In this document: piece after piece, positions 33,165 through 43,336 of the stretch | Position numbering within the stretch: the first letter of the stretch is position 1 | Layout of the letters: every line of letters starts with the position of its first letter | DNA from: JAGOPY01 sp964619555 | GTDB lineage: Bacteria; Bacteroidota; Bacteroidia; Bacteroidales; JAGOPY01 | Direction: 5' to 3' | DNA: 64,000 bases | Assembly: GCA_964619555.1 (NCBI GenBank) | Contig: CAZUDV010000002.1 | Location: 1-64,000 of the forward strand | Program-made: the position numbers and the translations under genes | The notes under the pieces: generated by a model | Seen by the model: the letters and a program-made list of their open reading frames with translations, nothing else | What the model was told of the DNA's origin: nothing | Databases searched by the model: none

Positions 33165-34445
33165 TTGAATTCAACCAACCGAAAACGGGATTATTCAGCC
33201 ATCTACAAAATATACCGGAGGATCCGGTTCCTCCGGTATAAAAAAAAATCCGCAAGAACATCCAGGCAACTTTCTGAATCCCTGCGCAAAGCTGAAAAGG
33301 AAGATGCTAAAAAAAAGTTCATAGAATTTAAAAAGCATGAAGCCGAATTAATCCGGATCAGGCAAAAGGCCGACAGGGAGGAACAGAAGCGCATAAAGGA
33401 AGAATTGAGGAGTGAATTCAGGCTGCGCGAGCAACAGGCAAGAATAGAGTGGCAGAAGTCCTCCCGAGCTGAACAAGAAAAACTGAAAGCCAGGTACCTG
33501 GATGAGAAGCAGGAAAGAAAGCGCCAGCAAAAAAATGAGCGAAACCGTAAAGTAGAGAATTTAAAACAACTGTTCCGGTCATTCAGCCCCGCTGCAATCA
33601 AACTCAGGATCAGGGATTTCAGGTCCAAAGCGCCCCGAAGAAAGCTCTTTTTCATCATTTCTTTTAATTCCACTGTCCTGTATTTACTGGCATACCTCGT
33701 TTTATACCTTGTCTACCAGGCCATTACCATTATAGCGGCAGGTTTTTTCAATTACCCGGTAATCGTATATTATTATCAGATCTTTTTTAATATCAGTCCG
33801 GAAGCCTGGTACCACGATTCAGTCAAAACGATCTTTGCCGCAGGGCCTTTGATACTCTTCATCATCGGAATAATTTTCCTGATCATTTATTCAAACCTCA
33901 AAGAACTGACCGGTAATTTCAAATTATTCTTTCTCTGGGGATTCCTGCATGGAGTCAATATGCTGTTCGGAGCTCTTTTGATCGGCACCCTCTTTGAAAC
34001 CGGGGTCGGGCATGTGATCAGCTGGATGTATATTATGGATACCGGGAAAGTGCTTTATTCCATATTTTCACTTTTCATCCTTGCACTGGCAGGATTACTG
34101 GTTGCCAAACCTTTCCTGATCTCGGGGAATGCTTATTTCAATGAGGTTACGAGGGAAAATAGGAGATTTTTACTCAAGTCACAGGTATTAGCACCCTATA
34201 TCACCGGGACCATTATTATTTTCCTGCTCCGCCAACCCCATTTCATGTATTATGAGACTTTCGTAATGCTGGTGCTGATAATCAGTCTGCTGCCACTTTT
34301 CATAGTTTCAGGATCTATCCATGACCTGTTTTTTGACGAAGAGGAAAAGAAACCAAAGATATTCTGGATGTCAGTTGTCATGTTGATCGGAATCCTGATC
34401 CTGTACAGGGTTATTCTGGCAGTCGGGATCAGATTCGGCGCATGA
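33165..34445 (+). CDS. Coiled-coil plus multi-helix membrane protein
   Basis: 426 residues from a TTG start; no in-frame ATG occurs before the membrane part. Residues about 25-150 are extremely charged, rich in Lys/Arg/Glu, with heptad character (RKAEKEDAKKKFIEFKKHEA), probably a long cytoplasmic coiled coil. Residues 160-420 hold six or seven membrane helices. No catalytic motif is recognised. It lies 20 bases after the alpha-oxoamine synthase gene, so a link to membrane lipid handling is possible but unproven. Convergent with the carboxypeptidase gene 9 bases away. Confidence 0.75.
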   Translation: MNSTNRKRDYSAIYKIYRRIRFLRYKKKSARTSRQLSESLRKAEKEDAKKKFIEFKKHEAELIRIRQKADREEQKRIKEELRSEFRLREQQARIEWQKSSRAEQEKLKARYLDEKQERKRQQKNERNRKVENLKQLFRSFSPAAIKLRIRDFRSKAPRRKLFFIISFNSTVLYLLAYLVLYLVYQAITIIAAGFFNYPVIVYYYQIFFNISPEAWYHDSVKTIFAAGPLILFIIGIIFLIIYSNLKELTGNFKLFFLWGFLHGVNMLFGALLIGTLFETGVGHVISWMYIMDTGKVLYSIFSLFILALAGLLVAKPFLISGNAYFNEVTRENRRFLLKSQVLAPYITGTIIIFLLRQPHFMYYETFVMLVLIISLLPLFIVSGSIHDLFFDEEEKKPKIFWMSVVMLIGILILYRVILAVGIRFGA

Positions 34446-34454
34446 TGAATGGAT

Positions 34455-36173
34455 TTACCGGCTGATAATCATCTTTTTCACTCCCAGGCCTTTATCCGTA
34501 TTGAATATAAGGTAGTAGACGCCATTTGTCAAATCCCCGAGATCCAAACGGGCTTTCGCACTGTCGGGCATGAACTTCCTGATCTCCTGACCCATTGGAT
34601 TGTATACGGTTATTTCAGACAGATGCAAGTCTGAACTGATCGTCAGGAACTGTTCGCTTACCGGATTCGGGTAGATATCAATGCGTCGGTTGATAGGGCT
34701 GTTGCCCAGTCCTCCCACGCCAGTGCTGGGTGACAGCAATACATCCAAGACGGTCGCCTGGCGTTTGGTCACGATGACATTATTCCGGAATTCAGTTTCA
34801 TATCCGGGCGCGGAAAATCTCAGTGTATAGGTTCCTTCTGCCAGTAACCTGTGATAATTACCGGTCGGAAGCGTTGAATAAACCCATGAACTGTCCGCCT
34901 CATGCAAAAGGACATAGACTTCGGCAGCTACCGGCCATCCTGTTGTCGCATCTTTTACGGTTCCTCTTACGCCGAAGGTACTTTGTTCGATATAATTGAG
35001 CAACGACCGGTAGTTGTACTCCCAAAAAGCAGGTAACTGACCGGGCGGAAGTAATTTGGTCTCAGATATCTCCAGGGTAAATTCCCGGCATTGGTGGAAA
35101 TAATTCATATAATCCTGCCGTCCTCCGGTGATGGTATACCAGGCGTATCCATTGGTGATCCCGTTATTCAGATCGGTCAGGTATCCGGAGGGTGCATATT
35201 CATGAACCGTATCGACATATTCCCTGCAAACATATTTCCACCAGGCATCATCGGCAGCCAGATGCTCCCAGGTATCCCACGGGTAGTTGCAAACCTCAGC
35301 GCCGCCATGGAAATTAGCCCCGGCCACAAAATCGCGGCTTTCTGCAAAGTCCATAAAGGCAACCGTTTCAACCTGCCAGGGATTGCCATCGGGATGGGGT
35401 CCGTCATCGGGATCAGGGTAATTGCGGTTAAGATCCACGCCAAGGGCATTGTAACGCCTGGCCCCATTAACGGAGTTGTTACCGGCCCAGTATGTCCCGT
35501 CAGGATTTGCAAGAGGATTTATATAAAGGTCTATATTATTGACCATATCAGTGAGCCTGGGATCGTTGCCGTAGTTAGACAGCAGATAATCGATCAATCT
35601 CAGCATCAGCACATATCCGGTGGTTTCATCACCGTGAATGGACGAAGTATAAAGGAATTCCGGCTCATTTTCCTGGATACCCACATTGTCCGAAATATTC
35701 GCGACTAAGAGTTCTCTTCCCTCATAGGTGGTGCCTATATTGATTATCCGGCAAAGGTCCGGGTATTCAGAGGCAAATTGGTTCATCATTTCGATATAGC
35801 CTTCATAGGTCGGATAAAAATCCCATGCCGTAATATTTCTGACATCCACTTCATCGAGCATTTTAATTATGCCATGATAATCACCCGGGTGCGGCAGCAG
35901 CTCATAATCGATGCCCATTTCCAGGAAAAGCCCGAATTCCTTGCGATTCGCATAAGTATAAACCATCATGTCAGGCTTGACATTATCAATCGATAATATC
36001 TTGCTGATTTCGTTCACCTCGAATTTGTCCATTGCCTGAAAACGAAAATATATTTCCAGATCGGTCCCGAATATCTCATCGATCGATCCCCTGTTCGCAT
36101 GATTCTGAGGAAACGATTCAGGACAGTAGATCAGCAGGAGGATAAAGAACAGTAATTGGTAAAGCAATTTCAT
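34455..36173 (-). CDS. Secreted M14 zinc carboxypeptidase with T9SS sorting domain
   Basis: 572 residues from ATG 36173. Signal peptide 1-22; a propeptide-like part to about 115; M14 catalytic domain with zinc ligands H180, E183 and H289 and catalytic E368 in TLEIS. Substrate residues appear in NPDG and DLNRNYPD. A carboxypeptidase-regulatory beta-sandwich domain follows (about 395-475, GVRGTVKDATTGWPV to LDVLL), then a type A sorting domain from IDIYPNPVS to the final MIISR. It trims C-terminal residues from peptides outside the cell. It is the last gene after dapA on this strand. Confidence 0.93.
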   Translation of the reverse strand: MKLLYQLLFFILLLIYCPESFPQNHANRGSIDEIFGTDLEIYFRFQAMDKFEVNEISKILSIDNVKPDMMVYTYANRKEFGLFLEMGIDYELLPHPGDYHGIIKMLDEVDVRNITAWDFYPTYEGYIEMMNQFASEYPDLCRIINIGTTYEGRELLVANISDNVGIQENEPEFLYTSSIHGDETTGYVLMLRLIDYLLSNYGNDPRLTDMVNNIDLYINPLANPDGTYWAGNNSVNGARRYNALGVDLNRNYPDPDDGPHPDGNPWQVETVAFMDFAESRDFVAGANFHGGAEVCNYPWDTWEHLAADDAWWKYVCREYVDTVHEYAPSGYLTDLNNGITNGYAWYTITGGRQDYMNYFHQCREFTLEISETKLLPPGQLPAFWEYNYRSLLNYIEQSTFGVRGTVKDATTGWPVAAEVYVLLHEADSSWVYSTLPTGNYHRLLAEGTYTLRFSAPGYETEFRNNVIVTKRQATVLDVLLSPSTGVGGLGNSPINRRIDIYPNPVSEQFLTISSDLHLSEITVYNPMGQEIRKFMPDSAKARLDLGDLTNGVYYLIFNTDKGLGVKKMIISR

Positions 36174-36210
36174 ATGCGGATTCAATGTATTTATATAAAT
36201 GTTTGTAAGG

Positions 36211-37113
36211 TCAATCTGTTGATTTTGAGTTTTTCAGGATATATTCAACCTGATCCGATAAAATGGAATGCACGGTCTTGTTTACTTTGACCAGGGGGAG
36301 CCTGACATTGCTTTTGCAAAGATTCATCAGTTCCATGGATGCTTTAATACCTGACGGGCTTCCGTCCATAAACAAGGCTTCCATGAATTCAAACAAGAGA
36401 TAGTGTGAGCTCCTGGCTTTGTTAAATTTTCCCTTAAGGCCGTAATTGACCATTTCAGTAAATTGTTGAGGAAACACATTGGCTGTCACCGATATGACAC
36501 CTTCTGCGCCCAGCGAAAGCAATGGCAAAGTCAGGGCGTCGTCTCCGGAGATCAGCATGAAATCCTGTGGTTTATTTTGGATGATCTCCATGCATTGTGA
36601 AAAGTTGCCGGAAGCTTCTTTAATACCGATAATGTTCTCGAAATCCTGGGCAAGTTTCAGTGTTGTATCGGATGTCATATTGGAACTGGTCCGGCCGGGC
36701 ACATTGTAAAGGATGACCGGCACAGGCGAAATCCCGGCAATTGCCTTGAAGTGGTTGTAGATACCTTTTTGTTGCGGTTTATTGTAATATGGGCATACGG
36801 ACAGAATGGCATCTATGCCTTCAAACGACATGTTCTTAATGGTATTGATAACTTCCTGTGTATTATTTCCGCCTATGCCTGCCACAATGGGGACCCTTTT
36901 CCCGACCGCCTCTATAACAAAATCCAGGACCGCTACTTTTTCATCTTTTGAAAGGGTAGCCGATTCCCCTGTAGTTCCAAGGGCAACGATATAATTTACC
37001 CCGTTGGATATAACGTGCTCCAGTATCTTTCCAAGAGAACCGAAGTCAATATTCCCGGAATCATGAAATGGTGTAATGATGGCTACACCGGTACCCTTAA
37101 AGCGATCAGGCAT
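36211..37113 (-). CDS. dapA: 4-hydroxy-tetrahydrodipicolinate synthase
   Basis: 300 residues, normal for the family. It condenses pyruvate with aspartate semialdehyde in lysine and diaminopimelate synthesis. Schiff-base K165 (GIKEASGN), catalytic Y136 (YNVPGRT) and the GTTGE motif (46-50) are present. It overlaps the preceding DUF6913 gene by 8 bases, implying translational coupling. Confidence 0.97.
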   Translation of the reverse strand: MPDRFKGTGVAIITPFHDSGNIDFGSLGKILEHVISNGVNYIVALGTTGESATLSKDEKVAVLDFVIEAVGKRVPIVAGIGGNNTQEVINTIKNMSFEGIDAILSVCPYYNKPQQKGIYNHFKAIAGISPVPVILYNVPGRTSSNMTSDTTLKLAQDFENIIGIKEASGNFSQCMEIIQNKPQDFMLISGDDALTLPLLSLGAEGVISVTANVFPQQFTEMVNYGLKGKFNKARSSHYLLFEFMEALFMDGSPSGIKASMELMNLCKSNVRLPLVKVNKTVHSILSDQVEYILKNSKSTD

Positions 37114-37687
37114 TTTCTTTTGGATTTAAAATGGTTAAATAGTCATGAATAATATCTAAAAATCCGACCTGGTCATGACCGACCTCTGTTCTGAGCAATA
37201 TGTCATAGATACCGGTGAGATCGCTTTCTCCGAGGCCATTGACGTCCTGGGAAAAGGGTCCCACTTTTAACCTGGCCCTTGACATTCCGGCAATGTAATG
37301 CAGGGGAAAAATTTTCTCCGAAGCAATATTGATGCAAATATCGAACTCATTTTCGATAAAATCTGCCACACATTTCGCTTTCGGGAAACCCATCCAATTG
37401 ACCTGGCTTTCCTTGAAAAAATCAAATGTCAATACCGGAAGAAACTTGTTGGTCGATTGTTTATTACTGGCAAATCCCAGCGCTTTCACGCGGACCTTGC
37501 GTTCCTGGAGCTTTTGGAGATATTTCTGTACGGCAAAATATGTCGATTCATCGGTCAGTTCAAATAAAATTCCAACCGATCCCGCTGTGTTGATATTGAC
37601 CAGTTTTCGTGACCTCTGGACAGAACCCAGCCGCTTGTGCAGAAAATACGTTCTGGCCTTGGTTTTTATAGTATTAAACAGGCTCAT
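37106..37687 (-). CDS. DUF6913 family protein
   Basis: 193 residues, soluble, alpha/beta. It matches a Bacteroidetes family (DUF6913) of unknown function that I recall beside dapA. Visible pattern: a basic N-terminal helix (KTKARTYFLHKRLG), then GILFELTDE and FDICINIASEKIFPLHYIAG. No catalytic motif is known. The stop overlaps the dapA start, and the pair is probably one operon. Confidence 0.75.
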   Translation of the reverse strand: MSLFNTIKTKARTYFLHKRLGSVQRSRKLVNINTAGSVGILFELTDESTYFAVQKYLQKLQERKVRVKALGFASNKQSTNKFLPVLTFDFFKESQVNWMGFPKAKCVADFIENEFDICINIASEKIFPLHYIAGMSRARLKVGPFSQDVNGLGESDLTGIYDILLRTEVGHDQVGFLDIIHDYLTILNPKENA

Positions 37688-37737
37688 TCAGACTCTGATG
37701 ATAAAATGTAAAAGTACGAGTTTTTGCTATTATTGTT

Positions 37738-39363
37738 TTATTTTTTAACATGTTTAAGCGTAAGAAGATTCAAAGGATTGCTTCCCAGACCCGTAATATT
37801 TTTATGACAGAACCTGGCCACCTGATCATAGTAAAGTATGATTACGGGTGCCTCTTCCATAGCTTTCCTGTTCAGATGCTTATAGATTGCTATCCTTTCG
37901 GTTTCATCCGCCGTTCTTTGGGATGCGGCCAGCAGGCTGTCAAATTCAGGATCCTGGTAGCGTGTGTAGTTCGGCCCTGCCGGTGCCACGTTCTTACCTG
38001 TGAATAAGGACAAGTAATTTTCAGCATCCGGATAGTCAGCCACCCAGGAGGCCCTGAACAAATTGATTTTTGAATGGGATTTTAGTTCCATCAATGTTGC
38101 CGCAGGATTGACCTCAATTTCCAGTTGTATTCCAATTTCCTTTAACTGGTGCTGAAGGTATTTGAACAAATCAACGTATTCCGGCGTAGTATGAAGAGTT
38201 AATTCAGGAATATCTGAAGGGTCTTCAAACCCGGCATCAGTGAGTAGTTTTTTGGACATAGCGGGATCGTACCGGAAAAAAATCTCAGACGTGTCAAAAG
38301 CGGGTAATCCGGGAGGGATGATCCCGTAGTTCCCGGGAGTTCCGATATTATTCCTAAGATAATAAACCATCTTTTTCCGGTCAAATGCATAGTTGATTGC
38401 CTGGCGGACTGCACGGTGACGGAGTGGGCTTTCCTTAACGATCTGCAAATTTGTATCGATCAGTATACCAATATATTCGGTATTTAAAAATGGTTGTGAA
38501 ATCAAGACAAATTTATCCTGATATTTTGTTTTCAGCTTCCCTTCCTTCGTAAGTAACTCATCTTTATAGGACTGGTCCAATCCTGACATGAAATCCAGAT
38601 TTCCCTTGACAAATTCGAGGAATGCAGCCTGCTTATCGATGCGAAAAGTAATCGCCACGGCATCCAGGTAAGGAAGTCTTTCAGCTCCATCGGTTTCAAA
38701 ATAGTTCATGTTTTTAACCAGGACCAGCTTTTCATTCAGTTTCCAGGTCTTAAATACAAACGGACCGGTACCCACCGGATTCCGGCGAAACTCATCTCCA
38801 AAACGGTTTACTGCTTCATGCGGTACCACGCTGCAGTACTGCATGGTCAGGATTCCCGGAAAGGCCGGGAAGGGTTCCCTCAACCTGATTGTCAAAGTGC
38901 TGTCATTCAATGCATTGAAGCTATACCTCCCCCCTGTTGTGTCAACCTTTTCAAAAACCCAGATTCCAGGCGATAAAATTTCCGGATCGGTGATCCGGTT
39001 GAAACTGAATACGAAATCATGTGCCGTGACTTTCCGGCCCAGGCCATCTGGAAAAACGGGATGATCGTGAAACCAGACGTCATTTCTAAGGTGAAAGGTA
39101 TAAACTAAGCCTGTTGAATCAATTTCCCATGATTTGGCAATGCATGGAAGGATGCGAAGGGAATCGTCGATCTGGAGCAATCCGTTGTAAATCTGGTTAC
39201 ACGGCCAGATACTTGCAAGGTCCTTGGCAAAAGCAGGATCCAGCGAAGTGATATTGGAAGCTTCGTTATAGCGGAACACGGTCATGCCCCCGTTATCAGT
39301 GAAATCTGACCGGCAGGAATACAGGATTAGGATCAACACAGAAAAGAGTACGGCCCGGTGCAT
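37738..39363 (-). CDS. Peptide ABC-transporter substrate-binding lipoprotein (SBP_bac_5)
   Basis: 541 residues. A lipoprotein signal with LYSC puts the lipidated Cys at 17. The family 5 binding-protein fold shows SLDPAFAKDLAS, LAKSWEID-like start of lobe 1, RHRAVRQAINYAFDRKKM and a C-terminal LLYYDQVARFCHKNI-type segment. OppA/DppA relatives bind oligopeptides, nickel or bile acids. No permease or ATPase genes are adjacent, so this is an orphan binding protein here. Lon lies 70 bases upstream on the same strand. Confidence 0.9.
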   Translation of the reverse strand: MHRAVLFSVLILILYSCRSDFTDNGGMTVFRYNEASNITSLDPAFAKDLASIWPCNQIYNGLLQIDDSLRILPCIAKSWEIDSTGLVYTFHLRNDVWFHDHPVFPDGLGRKVTAHDFVFSFNRITDPEILSPGIWVFEKVDTTGGRYSFNALNDSTLTIRLREPFPAFPGILTMQYCSVVPHEAVNRFGDEFRRNPVGTGPFVFKTWKLNEKLVLVKNMNYFETDGAERLPYLDAVAITFRIDKQAAFLEFVKGNLDFMSGLDQSYKDELLTKEGKLKTKYQDKFVLISQPFLNTEYIGILIDTNLQIVKESPLRHRAVRQAINYAFDRKKMVYYLRNNIGTPGNYGIIPPGLPAFDTSEIFFRYDPAMSKKLLTDAGFEDPSDIPELTLHTTPEYVDLFKYLQHQLKEIGIQLEIEVNPAATLMELKSHSKINLFRASWVADYPDAENYLSLFTGKNVAPAGPNYTRYQDPEFDSLLAASQRTADETERIAIYKHLNRKAMEEAPVIILYYDQVARFCHKNITGLGSNPLNLLTLKHVKK

Positions 39364-39433
39364 AGGAACTTATTCAGTGCAATTTTAACAAAAAGTACGA
39401 CGCCGGGCGAAGTCGGACTGCCTGACTGGCGTA

Positions 39434-41893
39434 TTAATCCTTTATCGTAAAGTCCAGAGGATGATTCACCTGTTCTTTCTGTAGTGCTTCATGGATGACA
39501 TTCAGCATTTTATCGACGTATATGAAATTCAATCCTTCAACATAGTCCTCCCGGATCTCATCGATATCCTTCCTGTTTTCAACCGATAGGATGATATTCT
39601 TAATTTTTGCCCTTTTTGCCGCCAGGATTTTTTCCTTGATCCCTCCTACCGGCAACACTTTCCCCCTGAGCGTGATCTCTCCTGTCATGGCAATATCTGA
39701 CCTCACAGTCCGCTGCGTATATATCGACGCAAGTGAGGTCAGCATGGTGATACCTGCCGAAGGGCCATCTTTGGGCGTTGCGCCTTCCGGGACATGGATA
39801 TGCACATTCCAGTTCTGAAATACTGCCGGATCAATGCCCAGAGGATCCGCATGCGATTTGATATATTCGTAGGCGATTGTAGCGGATTCTTTCATCACAT
39901 CCCCCAGGTTACCGGTCAGGGTCAGGTTGCCTTTACCCCGGCTCAGGCTGCTTTCCACGAACAGGATCTCGCCTCCTGCCATGGTCCATGCCAAGCCGGT
40001 CACCACTCCCGGAACGTCATGCTGGGTATCCTGGTCACGCTGGTACCTGGGAGCTCCCAGGATTTTCTCTACATCGGTGATGGTGAGCCTGGGTTCGACC
40101 GGTTCTTCCATGGCCACGAATTTGGCCCGGTTGCGGATAATTTTGGCAATCTGCTTTTCCAGGGTCCGGACACCCGATTCCCGTGTGTAATCATCAATCA
40201 GTTTTTGAAGGACGGGTTTATTGAAGACCACATGTCTGGCCGTCAGGCCATGCTCTTTCAATTGCTTAGGTATAAGATGGCGTTTGGCGATCTCCGCCTT
40301 TTCTTCCAGCAGGTAACCGCTCAGGTCAATGACTTCCATTCTGTCGCGTAAAGCGGGGTGAATCATGGAAAGTGTATTCGCGGTAGCAAGGAACATGACC
40401 CGGGATAAATCAAAGTTGATCTCCAGGTAATTGTCATAGAACTCAATATTTTGCTCAGGGTCAAGTATTTCAAGCAATGCTGCCTGGGGGTCGCCCTGGA
40501 TATTATTTCCACTGACTTTATCTACCTCGTCCAGCACGAAGACGGGATTGGCCGAACCTGCCTTTTTAAGGCTCTGAATGATCCTGCCCGGCATAGCTCC
40601 GATATACGTTTTCCTGTGTCCGCGCAATTCCGCTTCATCTCTCACTCCTCCCAGCGACATCCGGATATAATTCCTTCCAAGGGCCCTGGCAATGGATTTG
40701 CCAAGCGACGTTTTACCGACTCCCGGTGGGCCTACAAAACAAAGGATCGGCGATTTCATATCCTTTTTGAGCTTTAAAACCGCGAGGTGCTCAATGATCC
40801 TTTCTTTGATCTTTTCAAGTCCATAGTGGTCCTCGTCCAATATCTTCTGGGCCCTCTTCAGATCGAAATTATCCGGAGTATATTCACCCCAGGGCAACTC
40901 CACGATAGTCTCCAGGTAATTTAACTGGATGGAATACTCGGCAGCCTGGGGATTCATGCGCTGAAGTTTCTTAAATTCCTTTTCAAAGGTTTCAGAAACT
41001 TTTGCGGACCATTTCTTTTTTGATGCCCTGGTACGTAAATCATTGATCTCCTGTTCATTCGGACTGCCTCCAAGCTCTTCCTGGATGGTCTTCAACTGCT
41101 GGCTGAGAAGATAATCCCGCTGCTGCTTGTCCAGGTCGGATTTTACTTTATCCTGGATCTGGTTCTTAAGCTCGAGCATGTGGAGTTCCCTGGCAAGGGC
41201 TGTCAGAACATCATTGGCCCTGAGGATCAGGTCAGGCATTTCCAGGAGCCGTTGCTTTTCATTCAGTTCTATATTAAGATTGGAAGAAACAAAATTCACA
41301 AGGAAGAAAGGACTTTCAATGTTTTTCAAGGCGAAGGCGGCTTCCGACGGGATGTTCGGGTTTAATTTGATGATCTGCAGGGCAAGATCCTTCAGGGATG
41401 CGATCAGTGCAATAAAATGCTCATTTTTTTCAAGGCTTTTATCGAAATCGGCCAGGTCTTTGATCCTGGCTTTAAAATAAGGTTCATCCTGAATGAAGGC
41501 ATCGATTTCAAAGCGCTTTTTCCCCTGGATAATCACGGTTGTGTTTCCATCAGGCATTTGCAGGATCTTGATAAGATTGGCAACGGTACCCACCCTGTAT
41601 AGGTCTTTTTCTTCAGGGTCTTCGATATTTCCGTCGCGCTGCGCAACCACCCCGATCACTTTGTCACGCCGGTATGATTCCCGGATCAAACGAATGGATT
41701 TATCCCTGCCTACCGTTATCGGGATAACGACACCCGGGAACAGAACGGTATTCCTCAGCGGCAATATAGGCAGACTTTCCGGAAGTTTTTCCGCCTGCAT
41801 CTGTTCCTCTTCTTCCGTTGAGAGCAAAGGAATAAACTCGGTTTCATTATCAATAGGGTCCGAAAGACCATGTATTCTGAAGAGATCATCCAT
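39434..41893 (-). CDS. lon: ATP-dependent protease Lon
   Basis: 819 residues, LonA type. N-terminal substrate-binding domain (about 40-240), coiled coil, AAA+ domain with Walker A GPPGVGKT (388-395) and Walker B VFVLDEVDK (451-459), and a C-terminal protease with the Ser-Lys dyad S712 (KDGPSAG) and K753 (GGIKEK). It degrades misfolded and regulatory proteins. An acidic N-terminal extension (about 1-40) precedes the usual LPILPLRN start. The 173-base upstream gap has no confident promoter. Confidence 0.97.
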   Translation of the reverse strand: MDDLFRIHGLSDPIDNETEFIPLLSTEEEEQMQAEKLPESLPILPLRNTVLFPGVVIPITVGRDKSIRLIRESYRRDKVIGVVAQRDGNIEDPEEKDLYRVGTVANLIKILQMPDGNTTVIIQGKKRFEIDAFIQDEPYFKARIKDLADFDKSLEKNEHFIALIASLKDLALQIIKLNPNIPSEAAFALKNIESPFFLVNFVSSNLNIELNEKQRLLEMPDLILRANDVLTALARELHMLELKNQIQDKVKSDLDKQQRDYLLSQQLKTIQEELGGSPNEQEINDLRTRASKKKWSAKVSETFEKEFKKLQRMNPQAAEYSIQLNYLETIVELPWGEYTPDNFDLKRAQKILDEDHYGLEKIKERIIEHLAVLKLKKDMKSPILCFVGPPGVGKTSLGKSIARALGRNYIRMSLGGVRDEAELRGHRKTYIGAMPGRIIQSLKKAGSANPVFVLDEVDKVSGNNIQGDPQAALLEILDPEQNIEFYDNYLEINFDLSRVMFLATANTLSMIHPALRDRMEVIDLSGYLLEEKAEIAKRHLIPKQLKEHGLTARHVVFNKPVLQKLIDDYTRESGVRTLEKQIAKIIRNRAKFVAMEEPVEPRLTITDVEKILGAPRYQRDQDTQHDVPGVVTGLAWTMAGGEILFVESSLSRGKGNLTLTGNLGDVMKESATIAYEYIKSHADPLGIDPAVFQNWNVHIHVPEGATPKDGPSAGITMLTSLASIYTQRTVRSDIAMTGEITLRGKVLPVGGIKEKILAAKRAKIKNIILSVENRKDIDEIREDYVEGLNFIYVDKMLNVIHEALQKEQVNHPLDFTIKD

Positions 41894-42066
41894 ATTTCAC
41901 GTCAATTTGTCAGTAATGGCGGATTTCCCTAGTTCTTGTCATTATCCCGTACAATAGAAAAACCGCTGATAGCCAGCAACTATTCTTTACATGGTTACTG
42001 GTCGGATAGGGTATGTCAACTAATATGCCAAAAAAGTGGCTGTGCTGAAAGAAAATGGTTATTTTT

Positions 42067-43248
42067 TCAGGTATTGATGTCAAGGGTCCGGGTATAAGCG
42101 CCACGCATGATTTCCTCATCAACAGCCGTGAATTCCAGCCCCCTCCTGGCGTACACCCGGCGGGCCACAGCAATGGCCTTTTCAATATCATACCCTTTAT
42201 GTCCGGAGGTTCCTCCCCATACGAAGCTTGGTATAAAATTCCGCTGGTAGCCTGATCCGAAAATGTTGGAGCTTATGCCAACCACAGTGCCCGTGTTGAA
42301 CATGGTATTGATCCCGCATTTGGAATGATCTCCCATGATCAGGCCACAAAACTGTTTTCCCGTTTCTACGAAAGTTTTATCAGCGTAATTCCACAGTTTT
42401 ATATTCTCATAAGTATTTTTGAGGTTTGAGGTATTGGTATCGGCTCCAATGTTACACCATTCGGCAATGACCGACTGCCCCATGAATCCATCGTGAGCTT
42501 TGTTGGAGTAACCAAAAAAGACTGAATTATTGATCTCGCCCCCGACTTTGCAAAACGGACCGACTGTTGTAGGACCGTAAATTTTAGCCCCCATCTTGAC
42601 TACCGAACCTTCCCCTAGCGAAAAGGGCCCTCGGATCATAGATCCTTCCATGACTACGGCACCTTTTCCGATATAAACAGGTCCGGTGGCGGTGTTGATC
42701 ATGCTGCATTCGACACTGGCACCTTCCTCCAGGAAAAGGGCATCCCCGATCACCTGGTTGGTTTTGCTGACAGGCTGCGACTTCCTGCCGGTGACAAGCA
42801 ACTGGAAGTCTTCCTTTATGGCTTCGCCGTTGTAGGTAAAAATATCCCAGGTGTTATTGATCTTGATATACTGGCTGGTTGATTCCATCATATTGTCATC
42901 CACCGTCTTATCATCATCCATTTTTTCCAGTTCGCCAGCGTGAAGCCGCATTGCCAGAATAACATCCCCCTGAAACAGGATCTGTCCTTCTTTGAGGTAC
43001 AGGATCTCTCTGACCAGGTCTGGATTCGGAAGAACGGATCCATTGATAACGATGTTATCATTTTCTTCAATGATCGGATATTTTTTTCTCAGGTAGTTTT
43101 CCGTGAGTGTCGAAGTCTTTGAATCCAGATATTTTTCCCATTTTTCCCGAATGGTCAGGATTCCAATACGGATATCGGCAACTGGCCTTAAAAAGGTCAA
43201 AGGTAAAAGGTCGCTCCTTCTGAAATGATCAAACAGGATAAAATTCAT
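42067..43248 (-). CDS. GlmU-family sugar-nucleotidyl/acetyl-transferase-like protein
   Basis: 393 residues. The N-terminus (LLPLTFLRPVADIRIGILTI) follows the Bacteroidetes GlmU-family pattern but lacks the GxGT(x)2M pyrophosphorylase loop of true GlmU. From about 165 the protein is a left-handed beta-helix of hexapeptide repeats (IGKGAVVMEGS, LGEGSVVKMGAKIYG, VGPFCKVGGEI), as in acyltransferases. Uridylyl transfer is doubtful, while an acetyltransferase or binding role remains possible. It is followed by lon on the same strand. Confidence 0.82.
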   Translation of the reverse strand: MNFILFDHFRRSDLLPLTFLRPVADIRIGILTIREKWEKYLDSKTSTLTENYLRKKYPIIEENDNIVINGSVLPNPDLVREILYLKEGQILFQGDVILAMRLHAGELEKMDDDKTVDDNMMESTSQYIKINNTWDIFTYNGEAIKEDFQLLVTGRKSQPVSKTNQVIGDALFLEEGASVECSMINTATGPVYIGKGAVVMEGSMIRGPFSLGEGSVVKMGAKIYGPTTVGPFCKVGGEINNSVFFGYSNKAHDGFMGQSVIAEWCNIGADTNTSNLKNTYENIKLWNYADKTFVETGKQFCGLIMGDHSKCGINTMFNTGTVVGISSNIFGSGYQRNFIPSFVWGGTSGHKGYDIEKAIAVARRVYARRGLEFTAVDEEIMRGAYTRTLDINT

Positions 43249-43284
43249 GTCGGGTAATTTTCTGTAAAAATACGAAAATTAGCC

Positions 43285-43316
43285 AAAAAAAAAGCCCTTC
43301 GCGTTGCAAAGGGCTT
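43285..43316 (-). terminator. Intrinsic terminator after the L31 gene
   Basis: Read on the minus strand: AAGCCCTT, a 9-base loop, AAGGGCTT, then a run of nine T. It begins 20 bases after the L31 stop codon. Confidence 0.9.
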
Positions 43317-43336
43317 GATTCATATGGGTAGAGTTC

